Assembly: GCA_023229795.1 (NCBI GenBank)
Contig: JALNYP010000122.1
Location: 1 to 6,988 of the forward strand
Source: Syntrophobacterales bacterium
Lineage (GTDB): Bacteria > Desulfobacterota > Desulfobaccia > Desulfobaccales > 0-14-0-80-60-11
Length of the DNA stretch: 6,988 nt
Direction: 5' to 3'
The notes beneath the pieces are model-generated. The model made no database searches and was not told the origin of the DNA. It saw only the letters and a program-made list of their open reading frames with translations. A program made the position numbers and the translations under genes. This document shows, piece after piece, positions 4,687 to 6,988 of this stretch. The first letter of the stretch is position 1. The number at the start of each line of letters is the position of its first letter.

Positions 4687-5937
4687 TTACTGCGGCATGC
4701 GCTTAATCCGCGCCCCCAGGGCCGAGAGTTTTTCCACCAGGTGAGCGTAGCCCCGGTCCAGGTGATAGACCCGGAGGACTTCGGTGGTGCCCTGGGCCGC
4801 CAGGCCGGCCACCACCAAGGAGGCGCTGGCCCGCAGGTCCGTGGCCATCACCGGGGCGCCGTGGAGTTGGCGCCGCTCCCGGACGATGGCGAGGTTGCCG
4901 GACACGGTGATATCCGCGCCCAGGCGGCGCAGTTCGCTGACGTGCATAAAGCGGTTCTCGAAGATGGTTTCGGTGATGACGCTGGCGCCTTTGGCCAGGG
5001 ACATGAGGGCCATAAACTGGGCCTGCATATCCGTGGGGAAGCCCGGGTAAGGCCGGGTGGCGACGTCCACGCCGGTGAGGGACCCGCCCGGCTCCACCAC
5101 GATACGGCTATCCTCGGCCTTGAGGCGCACCCCGGCTTCGTGGAATTTTTCCAGCACGGCAGCCATATAGGGCACCGGGGCATTGGTGATGGTGACCTGG
5201 CCTCGGGTGATGGCCGCGGCCGCGAGATAAGTCCCCGCTTCGATGCGGTCGCTCATAATGGTATAGGAGGTCGGCGTCAGCTCCGGCACACCGTGAATGA
5301 TGAGGAGGTCGGTGCCGATGCCTTCGATCTGAGCCCCCATGGCCGTGAGAAACCGGGCCAGGTCCGACACTTCGGGCTCCTGGGCGGCGTTGATGATTCT
5401 GGTGGTCCCCTTGGCCAGGGTGGCGGCCATCATCAGGTTTTCGGTGCCGGTGACCGTGGGCAGGTCCAGGGTGATGTCCGCGCCGTGCAGCCGCTTGGCT
5501 TTGGCCTCCACGTAGCCCTGGTTCAGGGTGATCTTGACCCCCATGGCCTCCAGGCCCTTCAGGTGCTGGTCGATGGGCCGGGCCCCGATGGCGCAGCCGC
5601 CGGGCAGGGACACGCTGGCCTGGCGGGCCCGGGCCACCAGCGGCCCCAGGACCAGGACCGCGGCCCGCATGGTCTTCACCGTCTCATAGGGGGCCATCCA
5701 GCCGGTGAGGCGGGTGGAATCCACCACCAGGGGCTCGCCGTCTTCAAACTGCACCCCCATGAGGCCCAACAGCCTTTTGGTGGTGCGGATATCCGCCAGG
5801 GGCGGCACGTTGGCGAGCCGATGCACCCCCGGGGCCAGCAGGGTGGCCGCGATAATGGGCAGCGCCGCGTTCTTGGCCCCGCTGATGGAAACTTCCCCGT
5901 TCAGGGGCACTCCGCCTTCAATGACGATTTTGTCCAT
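4687..5937 (-). CDS. murA: UDP-N-acetylglucosamine 1-carboxyvinyltransferase MurA
   Basis: 416 residues, full length (E. coli 419). It transfers enolpyruvate from PEP to UDP-GlcNAc, the first committed step of peptidoglycan synthesis in the cytoplasm. Landmarks: SGAKNAALP with K22; R91 in TMRAAVLVLGPL; the flexible catalytic loop LPGGCAIGARPIDQH with C115 and R120; TVTGTENLMMAA (161-172); SDRIEAGTYLAAAA (229-242); YPGFPTDMQAQ with the general base D303; FENRFMHVSELRRLGAD (326-342); and the closing DRGYAHLVEKL with R395. Cys rather than Asp at 115 implies the fosfomycin-sensitive type. The ATG (5935-5937) lies two bases after the stop of the upstream gene (TAACTATG). There is no recognisable Shine-Dalgarno sequence in front of it, so translation is probably coupled to that gene. 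It is the last gene of the minus-strand cluster; its stop is followed at once by the heptad-repeat palindrome. Confidence 0.98.
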   Translation of the reverse strand: MDKIVIEGGVPLNGEVSISGAKNAALPIIAATLLAPGVHRLANVPPLADIRTTKRLLGLMGVQFEDGEPLVVDSTRLTGWMAPYETVKTMRAAVLVLGPLVARARQASVSLPGGCAIGARPIDQHLKGLEAMGVKITLNQGYVEAKAKRLHGADITLDLPTVTGTENLMMAATLAKGTTRIINAAQEPEVSDLARFLTAMGAQIEGIGTDLLIIHGVPELTPTSYTIMSDRIEAGTYLAAAAITRGQVTITNAPVPYMAAVLEKFHEAGVRLKAEDSRIVVEPGGSLTGVDVATRPYPGFPTDMQAQFMALMSLAKGASVITETIFENRFMHVSELRRLGADITVSGNLAIVRERRQLHGAPVMATDLRASASLVVAGLAAQGTTEVLRVYHLDRGYAHLVEKLSALGARIKRMPQ

Positions 5938-5939
5938 AG

Positions 5940-6323
5940 TTAAGGTTTCTTAAAGTATTTGCTGATATCGAAAAAAATTTGCTGTTTGGCGCCGTGAGGA
6001 AATTCAATGGTGATGACATCGCACACCTGGTCATCGTGCCGATACACTTCTTTTTGCTCAATTTGCCAAGCGCGGTCTTGCCGGCCGAATTTCTGGGTGA
6101 GGTATTGATATTCTCCCGCCACGACCGCGACGTAATCCGGCGCCCCGGCGATAATCACCGCGGTGGCGGGGGTGTCCCCCGAGCCGCCTTGGAACGTCAG
6201 CGCCGCCGGGCCGGCAGGTGCGGCCACCACGTCGTGGGGCAATCTGACCGCGTGCAAAAACAGCCCGGCCAGACTGGCCACCAGGAAAAAAAGAATTATG
6301 CTCCGCAGAGCTTTGCCGGACAT
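5940..6323 (-). CDS. Small membrane-anchored or exported protein of unknown function, murA operon
   Basis: 127 residues from the start chosen at 6321-6323; an upstream in-frame ATG at 6351-6353 would add 10 residues but has no ribosome-binding site, whereas AGGAGG (6329-6334, minus strand) lies 5 bases before the chosen start. The N-terminus KALRSIILFFLVASLAGLFL (4-23) is a signal peptide or single membrane anchor. An Ala/Pro/Gly-rich linker follows (about 34-52), then a compact domain of about 75 residues with APDYVAVVAGEYQYLTQKFG (61-80), WQIEQKEVYRHDDQVCDVIT and the ending QQIFFDISKYFKKP. One lone cysteine (C101) makes an intramolecular disulfide impossible. I recognise no named family; proteins ending in 'IFFDIS.FF' seem to recur in related sulfate reducers, from memory. 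It follows the methyltransferase gene by 38 bases and runs into murA with 2 bases between, so co-expression with cell-wall synthesis is likely. Confidence 0.8.
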   Translation of the reverse strand: MSGKALRSIILFFLVASLAGLFLHAVRLPHDVVAAPAGPAALTFQGGSGDTPATAVIIAGAPDYVAVVAGEYQYLTQKFGRQDRAWQIEQKEVYRHDDQVCDVITIEFPHGAKQQIFFDISKYFKKP

Positions 6324-6328
6324 TCCGA

Positions 6329-6334
6329 CCTCCT
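6329..6334 (-). promoter_or_regulatory. Shine-Dalgarno AGGAGG deciding the start of the small exported protein
   Basis: On the minus strand AGGAGG is followed by TCGGA and ATG. No comparable site precedes the alternative ATG 30 bases upstream, so the shorter protein is preferred; with it the hydrophobic stretch begins at residue 8 to 10, as in normal signal sequences. Confidence 0.7.
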
Positions 6335-6361
6335 GATTTTCTGGAAAACTCATGATCTAAT

Positions 6362-6988
6362 TTAAGAATCTTCGGCCAGGAGGTCCAGAAGCCCGGGCGC
6401 TAAAACTTCCCGCTTGAATTGCCGTATGCGCTTTTCCGCCAGCCGGATGTACTCGGCCTCGATTTCATAGCCCAGGTAGTGCCGCTGGCCCGTCAGCGCC
6501 GCGATGGCCGTGCTGCCGCTGCCCATGAAGGGGTCCAGGACAACGTCGCCGGCATAGGTGTAAAGCTGGATGAGCCGGTAGGGCAGGGCCACCGGAAAGG
6601 GGGCCGGGTGGCCGATGGACCGGGCCGACACCGCTGGAAAGGTCCAGACGCTCTTGGTGAACTCCAGGAACTCCTCCTTGGAAATCGTGGCCGGCCTTTT
6701 AGCCGGGTTTTTCCGGGAAAATCCCGCCTTGGAAAAGATCAGGATGTATTCGTGCACGTCCCTCAGCGTCGGGTTGGCCGGCGAGCGCCAACTGCCCCAG
6801 GCCGTGGAGGGTGAGGCACTCGAGGCCTTGTTCCAGATGACTTCCCCCCGCATGAGAAAGCCGATCTCCGTCATATCCCGCACGATGTAGGAATGCAGCG
6901 GGATATAGGGCTTGCGCCCCAGGTTGGCGATGTTGACGCAGGCCCGGCCCCCCGGCGCCAGGACCCGGTCGACCTCCTGCCAGACCCC
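6362..6988 (-). CDS. Site-specific DNA methyltransferase (N4-cytosine/N6-adenine, beta-type), partial
   Basis: 208 C-terminal residues; the open frame continues through the window edge, so the N-terminus, including the catalytic D/S-PP-Y motif IV, is outside. Visible from the edge: EVDRVLAPGGRACVNIAN (5-22), typical of the strand after motif IV; EVIWNK (49-54); the target-recognition-like part AWGSWRSPANPTLRDVHEYI (63-82); KSVWTFPAVSARSIGHPAPFP (112-132); then LPYRLIQLYTYAGDVVLDPFMGSGSTAIAA, carrying the SAM-binding motif I DPFMGSGST (152-160); and GYEIEAEYIRLAEKRI (173-188). Motif I lying C-terminal to the catalytic block is the permuted beta class (N6_N4_Mtase family). It transfers a methyl group from SAM to an adenine or cytosine of a specific DNA site. 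No restriction endonuclease is visible downstream, so it may be an orphan methyltransferase or have its partner upstream of the window. The GTG at 6881-6883 is internal, not the start. It appears to be the upstream member of the cluster leading to murA. Confidence 0.93.
   Translation of the reverse strand, partial: GVWQEVDRVLAPGGRACVNIANLGRKPYIPLHSYIVRDMTEIGFLMRGEVIWNKASSASPSTAWGSWRSPANPTLRDVHEYILIFSKAGFSRKNPAKRPATISKEEFLEFTKSVWTFPAVSARSIGHPAPFPVALPYRLIQLYTYAGDVVLDPFMGSGSTAIAALTGQRHYLGYEIEAEYIRLAEKRIRQFKREVLAPGLLDLLAEDS

Noticed and set aside
4741..5943. Long open frame (400 codons) on the plus strand opposite murA
   Set aside because: Its product is rich in Gly, His, Arg and Gln without any motif; it is the antisense shadow of a GC-rich, clearly real murA.

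Overview
The window is about 7 kb of GC-rich bacterial chromosome. The gene families fit a Desulfobacterota (former Deltaproteobacteria) genome of the Desulfobacca or Syntrophobacter kind. That placement is inferred from gene style: a short exported protein with a VPxPA-type PEP-CTERM anchor, a pair of class-distinct Hsp20 proteins, and a DNA methyltransferase / lipoprotein-like protein / murA cluster. It was not established by any search.

Layout. Positions 1-555 hold one small AT-richer gene (+) for a secreted PEP-CTERM-like protein. Positions 547-913 hold, on the minus strand, a truncated reverse transcriptase. It keeps only the palm block from the QG-like motif to YMDD and the following FLGYHF segment. 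Its upstream edge coincides with a perfect palindrome and a stop codon. Positions 914-1390 contain no convincing gene; the first 80 bases carry three hairpins in a row, followed by what looks like genomic debris up to dnaB. Positions 1391-2809 encode the replicative helicase DnaB (+), closed by a strong bidirectional terminator at 2841-2881. Positions 2897-3760 hold two tandem minus-strand hsp20 genes. A 166-base divergent promoter region separates them from a plus-strand HAD phosphatase of the YrfG (GMP/IMP 5'-nucleotidase) type at 3927-4580. Between this gene and the convergent murA lies a large inverted repeat built of 7-bp AGTGGTC units (4584-4679). Positions 4687-6988 are a tightly packed minus-strand cluster, in transcription order: a partial beta-class DNA methyltransferase, a small membrane-anchored or exported protein, and murA (UDP-GlcNAc enolpyruvyl transferase).

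How it works together. The core genes are housekeeping: replication (dnaB), protein quality control (two small heat-shock proteins, probably co-transcribed), nucleotide salvage or house-cleaning (HAD) and peptidoglycan synthesis (murA). The accessory interest lies in the 79-1390 segment, where a surface-protein gene abuts a reverse-transcriptase relic and a hairpin cluster, and in the heptad-repeat palindrome at 4584-4679. I see no intact undescribed system. The reverse-transcriptase relic with its hairpins is the most unusual part.
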